In this document: positions 1 through 10,670 of the stretch, piece after piece
Layout of the letters: each line of letters begins with the position of its first letter
Position numbering within the stretch: the stretch's first letter is position 1
Made by a program: the position numbers and the translations under genes
Assembly (NCBI GenBank): GCA_037447655.1
Contig: JBBHKE010000071.1
Coordinates: 201,523-265,522, forward strand
Direction: 5' to 3'
DNA from: Zygnema cylindricum
Taxonomy: Eukaryota > Streptophyta > Zygnematophyceae > Zygnematales > Zygnemataceae
Length of the DNA: 64,000 nucleotides
Notes under the pieces: generated by a model
What the model was told of the DNA's origin: nothing
Database searches by the model: none
Seen by the model: the letters and a program-made list of their open reading frames with translations, nothing else

Positions 1-700
1 ACGCGAACCGAACAAAACATTTGACGGCGCTATTTCGGCCGACGCCAATTCGCCCAATATCCTAACATTTCACTATCAATGTAAGAATGTTGAATCGTAC
101 ATAGTGTGGCTCGATTTCGTCGCGCATGACGACGCGCATTTTTTTCATTTAACTTCAATTGATATTTTTAAGCCGGTTCGTTTTATTATAGAGTACGAAA
201 TTTATTTCATTTCGTGCGTACTAATAATTCCGTACAAGACTTATGGTACTTCAGTTTAAAGAGGTATCGTTTCACTTTGCGTCTAAGTTCAATGTAACGC
301 TTAGACGATTAAATTTCAATTTTGCGGCTAAGTGCTCTCACCGTGGAGCTCACGTAACGATAAAAAGTGAATGTCTGCAACACTTTTATTTGCATGTGGT
401 TGCAACACTTTTATTTACATATGCTTGCCGCAGTTTTATTACAGTAAACGTTTGTCGGTCGTGTGAATTGCTAATTTTATTATGACGGTCGACGTTCGCA
501 AGCGCGGCAAAATTTTAAGCGGTTGACACAATATTTTGAAAGTCAAAATTGTCCAAGCGATTGACCGTCAAATTTGTACTAAATGGTGTTTTATTTGTAC
601 CAACGTGTACTTCAAACGTACATTTTTTGACAGAATGACGTAAGTGACTATGCACAACCAAAACACTCACTGCCATGATCAATTCCCTAAAATATTTAAC
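1..700 (-). repeat. Inverted-repeat arm A (LTR-like sequence, runs off the window)
   Basis: Bases 1 to about 700 match the reverse complement of about 23,300-23,968; over the outer 180 bases I judge roughly nine in ten positions identical by eye. The partner arm continues for another 650 bp into a segment resembling the R-U5 part of an LTR, so this arm is probably the start of a minus-strand LTR cut by the window edge. The homology ends close to position 700. No coding sequence is supported here. Confidence 0.7.
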
Positions 701-769
701 TAGTATTAAACTATCCTACATGCCAAAAAACTTACCGCTAAAAAGAGTCGGTTTGTAGTCTGTACACAT

Positions 770-1603
770 TAGTGTTGTGTATCGGTAAGGATTTGTCGAT
801 AACCGATATGGGCCTTCTTTCGGGGAGATAATCGATATATTGGTACGATATATCGCTATCGGTGTCATCGCAGATAAATCACCGATGTTTATCGGATATT
901 ATCAGCGATAACACCGATATCGATAACTATTTGCGATACCTGAACGGACTGTACAGATAAATGTACGGTATCCAATAAAAACGGTACCTTTGGTACAAAT
1001 CCAATAAAAACGATATACCTTTCACATTCGACGCCATGGCTTTGTCCCTTTCTTCCTTGGGATCCACTGGAGACCTGCCACGTGTCAATCTGTCGGATAT
1101 TTTGGCATAAGCTGCCTAAAGAGCCATTCCGAGATGCGGCCCTCACGCTGGCCGTCCGCTCGTATTTTCTCATTCCAAGTCGTCCATTTGATTCCGGCGG
1201 CGCGCATAATGTTATTTTGTGTCCGTTGTACTTTGTGTCAGCCGTCCTATTTCCGTTCCATGTTCAATTGTTCACCAGGTTGTCGGTACAATTCCGTACG
1301 TTGCCGTAAAATTTTTGATCAGTTAACCGGCCAACGTTTATATGCTTGCGCTGTCCGTAAGAAATCACAGCTAAACAGAGACGGAAAAGATTCTTATACA
1401 TGGCATGCCACGCAATATAAAGTCAATAATATAATACAGTATGTTATAATGTGCTAATGTATGCATACTTTTTTTTTTAAGTTATCGTCGATATGGAATT
1501 TGTTCATCTCAGACCGATATATCGCAACCTCTGATCGTTCGATAATCGATAACTATCGGTATCGGTGTTATCGCGATAATTTTTTTACCGATACACAACA
1601 TTA
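770..1603. mobile_element. Non-autonomous hAT-type DNA transposon with 8-bp target duplication
   Basis: The element starts TAGTGTTGTGTATCGGTAA and ends with its near-perfect inverted copy. The 8-bp sequence GTACACAT directly precedes it (762-769) and directly follows it (1604-1611), an exact target duplication of the length typical of hAT elements. Both ends carry clusters of TATCG/CGATA motifs. It shares these ends with the larger element at 25,012-26,774 but has no recognisable transposase, so it is probably a deletion derivative. The short ORFs inside are not convincing genes. Confidence 0.9.
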
Positions 1604-1817
1604 GTACACATGATTGAGGGTGAACCTCCAACAGCGAAAATGGGATTGTTTATCGATGATGTACCCCTTTGTACCGTTTTTATACTTATTTATTTAATCT
1701 ATTGTAGATCTACCAAAGATTCTCCACGATTCTGCGCGAAATTACTGACCCTCCGATGCTATTCATTTATGCATCCGCGACGCAATCGCTCAAAACTACT
1801 CCACTCGAAGAGGACAG
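1604..1817. other. Unassigned spacer between two DNA transposons
   Basis: About 210 bp between the hAT target duplication and the next MITE. It holds a short open frame with no recognisable domain. I see nothing else in it. Confidence 0.4.
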
Positions 1818-2344
1818 TACACCGTGAATCGCTATTAGCATAATGAAATAGATAGCGTAATTAAACAATTAGCGTTATTTACGGTAATTGGGAATTTCAG
1901 TTTTTTCCAAAAAAACTTTTATTCTAATTTATCATTAACACTAATTTGTAAACTACTTTGTAAAAAATTTCGGCGCATAATATATCCACGCTTAAATATA
2001 TGCATGTACGAAATTGTTCAAATCGTACGCCATCGCGTTTTTTGGCATCCGCGTATGCCGGAAAAAATATTTACGCAATTACATGTTAGCGCGACTACAG
2101 GACATCGTCAATAAATTTTTTCTGTACTTTTTTACTTGAAAAAGTAAAAAAATAGTACGGCTATGACAGAACGTACACCACCCTATTTAAAATGGCACCA
2201 TATTAGAGTTATGAACCCTATTTAATAGGGTACCTCAAATAACGTATATAAACATTTAGAATCATAAACTATATTTGAGAATTTGCCGAAAAAAACACGG
2301 TACCTCAATTAGAGTCATGAACGCTAATAGCGATTCACAGTGTA
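1818..2344. mobile_element. MITE, TA-flanked, CACCGTGAATCGC terminal repeats
   Basis: The sequence begins TACACCGTGAATCGCTATTA and ends with TAATAGCGATTCACAGTGTA, imperfect terminal inverted repeats. TA dinucleotides at both outer edges fit a Tc1/mariner (Stowaway-like) target duplication. It is non-coding and AT-rich, with internal copies of the TTAGAGTTATGAAC type seen in sister elements. Related elements with CACCGCGAATCG or CACCGCCAATCG ends occur at 37,311, 37,996, 49,875 and 59,733. Confidence 0.8.
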
Positions 2345-2350
2345 CAGTAG

Positions 2351-3352
2351 TGCAATTCTGTGTCCTCCATTGGACTACAAAATTCAGAAAGCCTCTAGAT
2401 AGTTGTTAACTAACCCACTTTCAATGGCAACCACTGCTGCCCAAGCAAACAAGTTGACAATCTTACTACACCCGTGTGCAGCTTGGACTCACTTGATTCC
2501 GTTGAAAAAAGAATCTATGAAAACGCCCAACCAGGCGACTAGTTATGAGGTGGCAAAGATGCCAAGTTTATACAAACTCTCAAAGTGAGAGAGATCACTA
2601 CCTACCAAATTCTCTAAGTCCTAAACCCCTCTCACAACTCCTATCTACTCACGTGCGAACCAATCAAATAACTGTAGGGTACACAAAGGTACTATGGCGG
2701 ATGTACTTTCTGTACGGCTTGTGTACGGCAAGGCCATTGAGTGTACGAGTGTCCACTTTTAACTCATCCTTATGTTCCCCGAAATTCTTGCGACGAAATG
2801 TTATCCCTCCACGTGGCGCCACGTCATGCCACGTCCATAAACGCCAAAGTGACCATTCCGCGATCTCGGCAGTGATATACGCCGTCGGATTAAATCAGAG
2901 ATTAAATGTCGGTCGTCTAAACAAATGTCCGATTCATTTTTTTCGTGCGAGATAATGTTCGCACTATATAACACTTGGTTCTACGTCTTTTCGTTTGTCA
3001 TTCCGTTAATTAAATTCATGGTCTAAACACTGTTTAAATAATTATCAAACCTAATGTATCCTAACGGACTTCTACGACAGACTGGATAGAGCTAACGGCT
3101 ACGCCGCGCTCTGCCAGTTAGACGTTCGAGTCTTGCAGGACTCAACCTTTTGTTGAGAGTGGCATAGGTCACTCTTTAGTCCTGCCTGCTGAGCTAGGAC
3201 AGCCATGGCTCAACCACCCTCTCTATCCCTCAGTGACTACAACAAGTATGGTGGGTAGAGAGAGAAGGTGGAGGCAATTTGTCTGCCTTTTTCCTTTTTG
3301 TACTGAACTATTTAGACCTAGAAAATACCATAAAAATCTAACAATTTCAACA
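2351..3352 (-). repeat. Copia-1 LTR (3' LTR of the outer element)
   Basis: On the plus strand it reads TGCAATTCTGTGTCC to AATTTCAACA, so on its own strand it starts TGTTGAAAT and ends GCA. Immediately to the right is the reversed polypurine tract (CTCCCCTTATTTTCTAG), which marks this as the 3' LTR of a minus-strand copia. It contains a plus-strand tRNA-like module, antisense to the LTR: an A-box-like ACTGGATAGAGC near 3081 and a B-box-like GTTCGAGTC near 3124. Confidence 0.85.
3073..3182 (+). other. tRNA-like module plus tandem hairpins, antisense in a copia-1 LTR
   Basis: ACTGGATAGAGC (A-box-like) and GTTCGAGTC (matching the B-box pattern GWTCRANNC) are spaced about as in a tRNA gene. They are followed by CTCAAC-CTTT-TGTTGAG and AGTGGC-ATAG-GTCACT hairpins and a short T-rich run. 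The T-stem is degenerate, so it is not a working tRNA. The same layout recurs in the other copia-1 LTRs of the window. Confidence 0.6.
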
Positions 3353-3841
3353 CTCCCCTTATTTTCTAGTCTAACTTTTATTTTTGTCCACACTTTTCTC
3401 TATAATATTTTAACTTGGGAGAAGGCACTGGTTTAATCATCATATTAGCCACCATTTCCTCAACTCATTTATATACAAGATTCAAAATCTTATTCTCAAT
3501 TTTTTCTCTCACAAAACTCAACCTTATGTCCATATGTTTAGCTTCGAAATGATGTTTTGGATTAGCTGCAATTGCAATGGCAGCTTGATTATCACAAAAC
3601 ACTTCATGCACACCCTTCTTCATATACCCAAATTCTTACAGCAAGGACTTGACCCACATAAACTCTTTCACAGCAGAACAAGAGGCCATGTACTCAGCCT
3701 CTATAGTAGACTAAGCAACCACCTTTTGTTGCTTACTGCTCCAACAACAAGAACCTTCCCCCACATACAACACATACCTCGAAGTGCATCTTCTCATAGG
3801 TGCGTGCCCATAACTAACATCACTCCAAGTAGTGATGTTAG
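3353..3841 (-). pseudogene. Copia-1 RNase H C-terminal fragment
   Basis: Minus-strand translation gives the copia RNase H C-terminus: ITTWSD, a TSGYVLY-like stretch, CCWSSKQQKVVA, EAEYMA, CDN, KHMDIRLSFVREK. Several in-frame stops are present, for example within the STMEAEYMA and KSLL regions. The reading is cut at 3842 by copia-2-type LTR sequence. The polypurine tract lies at its 3' end, next to the 3' LTR. Confidence 0.85.
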
Positions 3842-4339
3842 TGTAGAAGTTAAAGGTTATTTAAGTATTTTCTAGGTTTTGTAAAAAGCAAAAAAGAAGC
3901 AAAGGCTGTCTGCCTCTAACTCCTCTCTCAAGCTCCCACACTTCTTGCATTCACTGAAAGTTGGAGAGGGAGATAGAGCCATTGCAACATATGCTATCCC
4001 GACGGGGACAAACATTAGGTTGGTAGATTTTACCAAAATAGACCTTGACGGACCCGAGATTTGAAAGTGGTACCTGCCGTCTATCAAAGCCGCAGGTAGC
4101 TAGTAGCCTTAGCCAATTAGTCTACGATCAAGGTTAGATATAAGGTTTAATAGCTATTTAAATCTTAACATGTAGGCTATTTCATTTAACGGGATAGTTA
4201 GACATCGATACAGTTTGTAATGTACGGCGTACGAAACATCAAAAACGAATGCCTCGCATTTTGTTTCGAAGACGAAACAAATATTGCGCAAGTATATATG
4301 ACGGCCACAATTGAAATCGGGCTTAATTGGACGACCACA
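3842..4339 (+). repeat. Copia-2-type LTR fragment (first ~500 bp)
   Basis: Starts TGTAGAAGTTAAAGG and follows the copia-2 LTR (compare 45,275 and 51,923) through GTATTTTCTAGG, the CTCTAACTCCTCTCTC block, GGTTGGTAGATTTTACC and an antisense tRNA-like module (B-box CTTTCAAATC on the minus strand near 4058, A-box region near 4106-4122). It stops at about 4339, where a copia-1 LTR begins. Confidence 0.75.
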
Positions 4340-5324
4340 AAGTAATCACTAGATTTAGAAGAGATATTTTCTAGGTCTTAATTGATTTAGTTAGCTAAAA
4401 GAAAAAGCATAGGCAGCTTGCCTCCACCTTCTCTCTCTAGCCCCCATACTTGTTGTAGTCACTAAAAGAGAGAGAGGACGGTGGAGCCATGGCTGCCTCA
4501 GCTCCATAGGTAGGACTAAAGAGTGACCTAAGCCACTTTCACCAAAAGGTTGAGTCCGAAAGGACTCGAACCTCCGACCGGGAGAGCGAGGCGTAGCCGT
4601 CAGCTTTTACCGGTCAGTCGTAGTAGTCCGTTAGGATACATAGGGTTTGATAGCTATTCAAACTTTAGCTAGATCATTAATTTGATTAACGGAATAATAA
4701 ATTGAGGACATAGAAACTAGTTGAGTTTTAGTACGCACGAAACAAATGCAGCGGACATTTGTTATTTTGAACGGCTAGCATTAAAAGCCGGTTTGGATCC
4801 GACGGCCCTCATCATCGCCAAGATCCCTAAATGGCCGCCTTGGCGGTTATCGGACGTGACATGACCTATCCACACCTGGCAAGATATTATTGGGAAGCGG
4901 GAATCCCGAGGAGCTCAAAGACAATTCTGGAGGAGACATGGCCTTGTCCTACACATGCCGTAAAGAAAGTACATCTGCCCTAGTACCTTTCTATACTCTA
5001 CAGTATTTTGATTGATTTGTACATCAGTAGATAGGGGTTGTGATAAGGGTTAAGGACTTGAAGGATTGAGGAGGTAGCAGCCTCTCTCTCAACAAATTTG
5101 TATAAATATTGGCATCTTTGCCACTTGATAATAAATCGCTTGGTTGGGCGTTTTACAGTGATTCTTTTTGCTCTGGACTCAAAGGAGTCCACACTGCACA
5201 GGGGTGCAATCAGATTGTCTATTTGCGTGCTTGGGTAGCAGCTATTCTAGTTGAAAGTGGGTTAGTGAAATACTACCTAGAGGCTTCCTCAATTTTGCAG
5301 TCCAAATAGGGGACACATATTGCA
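4340..5324 (+). repeat. Copia-1 5' LTR of copy A
   Basis: Homologous to 10,671-11,669. The first few bases (expected TGTTGA) are altered, so the exact start is uncertain by several bases. It ends ATATTGCA directly before the primer-binding site. It carries the antisense tRNA-like module (B-box GGTTCGAGTCC on the minus strand at 4562-4572). Confidence 0.85.
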
Positions 5325-5340
5325 CGTTATGGGCCCACCC
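5325..5340 (+). promoter_or_regulatory. Primer-binding site for half-tRNA initiator Met (copia type)
   Basis: CGTTATGGGCCCACCC follows the LTR end directly. It resembles the Drosophila copia primer site GGTTATGGGCCCA, which pairs with the anticodon arm of initiator tRNA-Met rather than its 3' end (known for copia). The first G is changed to C in this copy. The ATG inside it (5329-5331) opens the gag frame. Confidence 0.75.
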
Positions 5341-6398
5341 TTTAGGGTGCCCATATTCAACAGATCTGGGTTCATTTACTGGGAAGCCATGATAACAGGG
5401 GCATTGTGTGAAAAACGATATTGGAATATTGTTACTGTACAAGTGAAACGTCCACCTCAAGGAACCCCACTAGGGTTTCGAGGAGTGAAGTTTTCTGCAG
5501 GAGCATCTGTTTCAACGGACGAGACAGATGATGTGGACAGGAGTGTGTCCAAAAAGGAGAAAGGAAAGGAGATACCTCTCACTCCTATATCCACGAAACC
5601 TGGAGCGGTCGCCGTGAAGACCGAGGAAAATGATATTCAAATGTGGGAGTACACCAACATGAATGCCATGCATTTTATTTTGAGGCACCTCACTCAAGCT
5701 TTGGGGACCTGTTATCTTCACATCTTCAAGGCCGAGGAGTTATGGATGACATTAGTGGAGATTTATAGTGCTGGTACCATTCAAGAGCTCCAGCTGGTTG
5801 AGCAAAGGTTGAAGAGTTATACTTACAAAGGAGAGAAGATGTTAGACTACTATAATGATCTCTCTTGTCTATACATGGAGATGGAGAGTGACGGATGGAC
5901 AGGCACAATGAAAATGAAAGTTAACACACTCATCATGAAGTTGCCAGACGAGTATGAAAATATAGTGTACCTAGTACAATAAATAAATGATAGTTCTTGG
6001 AAGTGGAACACCGTGGTCCGAATGATACTCATGCAGGAGAACACCATTGAGATCCGCAGAGGAGGAAAGAGCGTTCAAGCTCTAGCTGCCAGATTGGTCC
6101 GGTGGAGGAAGGATCCAAAGAAGCCATACAACAGCTTCAAAAGAGATCAATCTGGAGAACCCAAGCCTCCAAAGGGTCTTTGCCATTTCTACAAAAAGCC
6201 AAGACACTTCATAGCTGATTGCATCAAGCTGTCGGAAATGAGGCTCCAAAAAAACCGTGGAGGGGGTTCTTTCGGAGGGAAGAAGAAGGCACTTGTGGTC
6301 ACACGTGTCAAAGGAGAGACCAAAGAGGACGAGTCCTCTGAGGAGGAGGATGGGGAGCTTCTTCTCGACGAGAATTTGGAGGAGAAGGAGATTCCTTA
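5329..6398 (+). pseudogene. Copia-1 gag (copy A), broken by one in-frame stop
   Basis: Starts MGPPFRVP at the ATG inside the primer site. An N-terminal gag segment (IYWEAM...LCEKRYW) is followed by a conserved block (FILRHLTQAL, ELWMTLVEIY) typical of copia gag proteins of the UBN2 type. There is an in-frame TAA after VYLVQ near 5980, and the same frame resumes at once (INDSSWKWN). A zinc knuckle CHFYKKPRHFIADC has Tyr in place of the second Cys. The acidic linker ESSEEEDGELLLDENLEEKE ends at a TAG near 6396. Confidence 0.8.
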
Positions 6399-7735
6399 GA
6401 AATAGAAGTGTGCTCTTAGAGCCATCCGAGAAGCTCGAGAGGAAGGATCGATAATCCATTCAGGTGCATCCATGCATATGTGTCGTGACAGGCACCTCTT
6501 CACTAAGCTAAGAAAGATCCCTACAGTAGAAAAATAGTATGGGGATGGGAGAGTAGTTACCACAGATCTAGTTTGCTCGGTAGATCTGAAAGTTTTAGTA
6601 GAGGGTAAGACTTCTATACTCACCTTCTTTGATGTGCTTTACATGCCTCAGTTGAGTAAAAATCTTGGGTCTACTTCTGTATTAGATGACAAGGATTTTG
6701 ATACCTTCACTAAAAAAGGAGTCTTTACAGCAAAGTATGGAGATGAAGTCTAATTCACAGCAGATAAGGGTAGCCAAGGAATGTTTAGGCTTAACCTGAG
6801 TAATGAAAAAAAGAGCGTTTACTATGGTGGTGTTCCGAGCTTGATGATCTGGCATAAGCGGTTGGGGCATGTGCATTTTGATAGGCTGAGGGAAATGAAG
6901 AAGCTGGGTGTAGTAGAAGGCATTCTGTTTGGGGGTAATGAAATGATGGATGATTGTAGTGGTTGTACCCAAGGTAAGGCTCATAGACTCCCCTTTCCCA
7001 AAACTGCCACGTATAGAGGTGAAAAAATACTAAATCTTGTCCACACAGATATCTGGGGACCAACAACAATACCTTCGGTTGGGGGGAAGTGGTATATGCT
7101 GACAATTACTGATGATTGGTCCAGATATTCTAGAGTCTACTTTCTAAAAACAAAGTGTGAAACACCAAAGTACTTTAAAGAATACCAATCCTAGAGTGAG
7201 AAGTTGCACGGAACCCCCATTAAGCGAATAAGGAGTGATAATGGGGGAGAGTACACATCTAACAAGTTTGAGGAATACTTGAGAGATGAGGGGGTTCAGC
7301 ATCAGAAAATTTTACCGAATAATCCAGAACAAAATGGAATAGCTGAAAGGTTGAATCGGACTTTGGGAGATAGAGTGTGTAGTATGTTGCAGATAAGAAA
7401 ATAGAAAGAAGATTTTGGGTAGAAGCTATGAACTCTGCTAATGACATTAAAAATAGAGTCCTCACTACAGCCGTTAAAGGAATGACACCTTATGAGAGAT
7501 GGGTTGGAGAAAACCGAATATTTCTCACTTGAAAGTATTCGATAGTCAAGTTTACAGTCTTGACACAGATAAGAAAAATTGGAAACTAGATGCTAAAGGG
7601 AAACCGGGATATTTCGTGGGATATGATGAGGATGTCAAAGGATATAGAGTCTAGGACTTAGCTAAACAAGATATCATTCAGGTAAAACATCTAGTTTTCA
7701 TGGATGAAGGAAAGTCATTGATCCCTTCAAATACA
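6399..7735 (+). pseudogene. Copia-1 protease and integrase (copy A), degenerate
   Basis: The protease region reads IHSGASMHM where an active copia protease has D-S/T-G, so the catalytic Asp is replaced by His. The pre-integrase HHCC region follows (HKRLGHVHFDRL, CSGCTQGKAHR). The integrase catalytic core retains HTDIWGP, SDNGGEYTS and NPEQNGIAERLNRT, so all three DDE residues are visible. Stops occur near 6397, 6403, 6536, 6750 and 7192, and a frameshift near 7400 moves the rest of pol to another frame. Confidence 0.8.
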
Positions 7736-9210
7736 CTAAGAAAATCAGAATCAGTTTGAGTCCGGAGAGGAAGGAAATCATGCTGGAAGGAACACAAGTG
7801 AAAACGTGATTGCAGATTCAAGGGAGATCCAAGATGGGGGAGATATACCAGAATCTCCTCATATTTCTACACACTCTGAGAAGAGAGAGGAAAATGAGTC
7901 AAAACCGACTTCCATGGATAGGGGAGCCAATGAGACAGTAACGAGGTACCCAAAACTTCCCTCCATTCCAGCTTCGGACTTTGAGGGAGGACGGAGGAGC
8001 AGCAAAAAACTACAAGAAAAACAGGCTGCTCACATGGTAACGAAAATATCTCACCCAGATAAGCCTCAGTCATACTTGGAGGCAATGGACAGTTCGGAGA
8101 AAGAATGATGGGTCAGAGCCATAAATGATGAAATGGCTTCCATCATGGAAGCTAACACTTGGGAGCTGGTGGACTGTCCCCCAGACAGAAAACCTATCGG
8201 GTGCAAATGGGTATTTAAATTGAAACTGAACTCAGATAACATTATTGAGAGATATAAGGCTCGGTTGGTAGCAAAGGGGTTCACCCAAAAAGAGGGGATA
8301 GATTATGAGGAGACTTTTGCTCCAGTAATTCGGTTCCCATCTGCAAGGATTCTCTTTAGTCTAGCAGCAGCGAAAGACATGGAAATTCACCAGATGGATA
8401 TCAAGACCGCTTTCCTCAACGGTGAACTAGAGGAAGAAATCTTTATGCGACAACCAGAGGGATTTATACAGGAAAGAGAAGAAAGCAAAGTCTGCAAGCT
8501 TATAAAGTCCTTATATCGACTAAAGTAGGTTCCCAGACAATGAAACAAGAAACTAGATGAGTTTCTCACCGGTGTGGGATATATTCAAATCAGTTCTGAC
8601 CATTCTATTTATATGTTTGAGGATGAAAATGGTGTGATTTTTATTGCAAATTATGTAGATGATTTGCTGGTGTTAAGTAAATCTATGGACAAAATTGATA
8701 ATTTAAAGAAAGATCTTAGAAGCAGATTTGACATGAAGGATTTAGGGGAGGCTAAATATATTTTGGGGATTCAAATGGAAAGAGATAGAGAGAAAATAAT
8801 AATCAGACTTGCTCAAAAGGAAGCAATCAGAAATATGCTTGAGAAATTTTAGATGGAAAAGGCAAACAGTTGTACCACTCCCATGGACTTGAAGAAAGTA
8901 AGTGATGGGAGTGTAAAAGGAGGAGTGATAATACTAGATGATCAGATAATTCCATAAGACAGACAGTTTATGAAGTCTATTCCTTACAAACAGGTTGTAG
9001 AGAGCTTGATTTACTTTGTGAATTGCACTAGACCGAACATAGCTGCAGCAGTTGGAGTGCTCAGTATGAGTCTTAATGATCCTAGGAAGAGAGACTGGGA
9101 GGCAGCCAAGAGAGTCATGAGATACTTCGTGGGAACTAGGGATTTATGGTTGCATATCAGAGGGGAACACACTTACATCACTACTTGGAGTGATGCGACT
9201 TATGGGGATG

Positions 9211-10209
9211 TGCAATTATGTGTTCTCCATTGGGCCACAGAATACAGGAAGCCTCTTTAACTAACCCACTTCAAGCCACAACCACTGCTGTCTAGGAAGA
9301 AAAAATGACAGTTTGACTACACCCCTGTGCAGCTTGGACTGCCCTAAGTCCGTAGCAAAAAGAATCACTGAAAACGGCCAACCAGCCGATAAGTTATGAG
9401 TCGCCAAAAATGCCAAGTTATATACAAACTCTCAAAGTGAGAGAGGTACCTATCTCCCAAATTCTCTAAGTCCTTAATCCCTCTCACAACTCCTATCTAT
9501 TGAAGTACGAACCAATCAGATCACTGTAGGGTACAAGAAAGTACTATGGCCGATGTACTTTCTGTACGGCCTATGTACGGCAACGCCATTGAGTGGACGC
9601 GTGTCTACTTTTAACTTGTCCTTATGTTCGTCGGAATTCCTGCGACCAAAAGTCATCCCTCCCCGTGGCGCCAAGTCGTGCCACATCCACAAACGCCAAA
9701 GTGACCATTTCGTGATCTCGGCAGTGATATGCGTCGTCGAATTTAAATCCAACATTAAATGTCCGCCGTCAAAACAAATGTCCGATTCATTTGTTTTCGT
9801 GGGATATAATGTTCCCACTATATAACATTGGATCTATGTTCTTCTGTTCGTCATCCCGTTAAATGGAATCATGGTTTTAACAGTGGTTATATAGTTATCA
9901 AACCTAATGTATCCTAAGGGACTTCTACGACAGACTGGTTAGAGCTACCGGCTACGCCGCGCTCTACCGATCAGAGGTTCGAGTCCTGCCGGACTCAACC
10001 TTTGGTTGAGAGTGACATAAGTCACTCTTTAGCCTTGTCTGCTTAAGCTAGGACAGCCATGGCTCAGCCACCCTCTTTATCCCTCAGTGACTACGACAAA
10101 TATATTGGGTAGAGAGAGGAGGTGGAGGCAGGATGTCCCCCTTTTTCCTTTTTCTATTTGTACTAAATTTAGACCTAGAGAATACCATATAAAACTAATA
10201 ATTTCAACA
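9211..10209 (-). repeat. Solo copia-1 LTR with perfect 5-bp target duplication
   Basis: A 999-bp LTR reads TGCAATTATGTG to TTTCAACA on the plus strand (minus orientation). GGATG precedes it (9206-9210) and follows it (10,210-10,214), an exact 5-bp duplication inside the RNase H codons of copy A. There is no internal sequence, so it is a solo LTR left by recombination. Its tRNA-like module is on the plus strand near 9927-9995. Confidence 0.93.
9927..10034 (+). other. tRNA-like module with two hairpins (clearest copia-1 example)
   Basis: A-box-like ACTGGTTAGAGC at 9933-9944 and B-box GGTTCGAGTCC at 9976-9986, about 43 bases apart as in tRNA genes. Next come CTCAACC-TTT-GGTTGAG and AGTGAC-ATAA-GTCACT, two perfect short stem-loops, then TTT. 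It lies antisense to the LTR. Whether RNA polymerase III uses it is unknown; the boxes and hairpins are seen, the role is inferred. Confidence 0.65.
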
Positions 10210-10659
10210 GGATGCACCGATGAGAAGGTGCACTTCTGGATATGTGTTATATGTGGGGGAAGGTGATTGTTGTTGGAGTAGCAAGCAGCAAAAGGTGGTT
10301 GCTCAGTCCACTATGGAGGCTGAGTACATGGCCCCTTGTTCTGTTGTGAAAGAGATGATGTGGGTCAAGTCTTTATTGCTAAAATTGGGGTATATGAAGA
10401 AGGGAGTGCATGAAGTGTTTTGTGATAATCACGCTGCAATTGCAATTGCAGCCAATCCAAAACATCATTTTAAGGCTAAGCATATGGATATAAGATTGAG
10501 TTTTGTGAGGGAAAAGGTTGAAAACAAAATTGTGAATCTTATGTATAGTGGTGATGGGCAAATGGTAGCTGATATGATGACAAAGCCTGTGCCCTCTCCC
10601 AAGTTCAAATTCTGCAAAGAAAAGTGTGGGTTAACAGAGACACTAAAATTAGACTAGAG

Positions 10660-10670
10660 AATAAGGGGAT
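10660..10670 (+). promoter_or_regulatory. Polypurine tract of copia-1 copy A
   Basis: AATAAGGGGAT lies between the pol stop codon and the 3' LTR start TGTTGAAATC. The same tract appears reversed at 3353-3364 and in copia-2 before 51,923. It is the expected plus-strand primer. Confidence 0.75.

Larger units (their letters stand above)
7736..10657 (+). pseudogene. Copia-1 reverse transcriptase and RNase H (copy A), interrupted by a solo LTR
   Basis: RT motifs in order: [60 protein letters not shown], then YVDDLLVLS (the catalytic YVDD, near 8655). RNase H begins SLIYFVNCTRPN, runs to TWSDATYGD and resumes after the inserted LTR at APMRRCTSGYVLY (10,215), continuing through STMEAEYMA and KHMDIRLSFVREK to a TAG at 10,655-10,657. 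Taking out the LTR and one target copy restores the frame. Stops occur near 8107, 8527, 8851 and 8956. Confidence 0.85.

Noticed and set aside
889-1457. Several 75-107 residue frames inside the hAT element at 770-1603
   Set aside because: Overlapping frames on both strands without BED, DUF659 or hAT-C similarity; the element is best read as non-coding.
9927-10000. A functional tRNA gene
   Set aside because: A and B boxes are present but the T-stem and acceptor pairing are poor, and the module lies in every copy of an LTR; treated as tRNA-like, not a tRNA gene.
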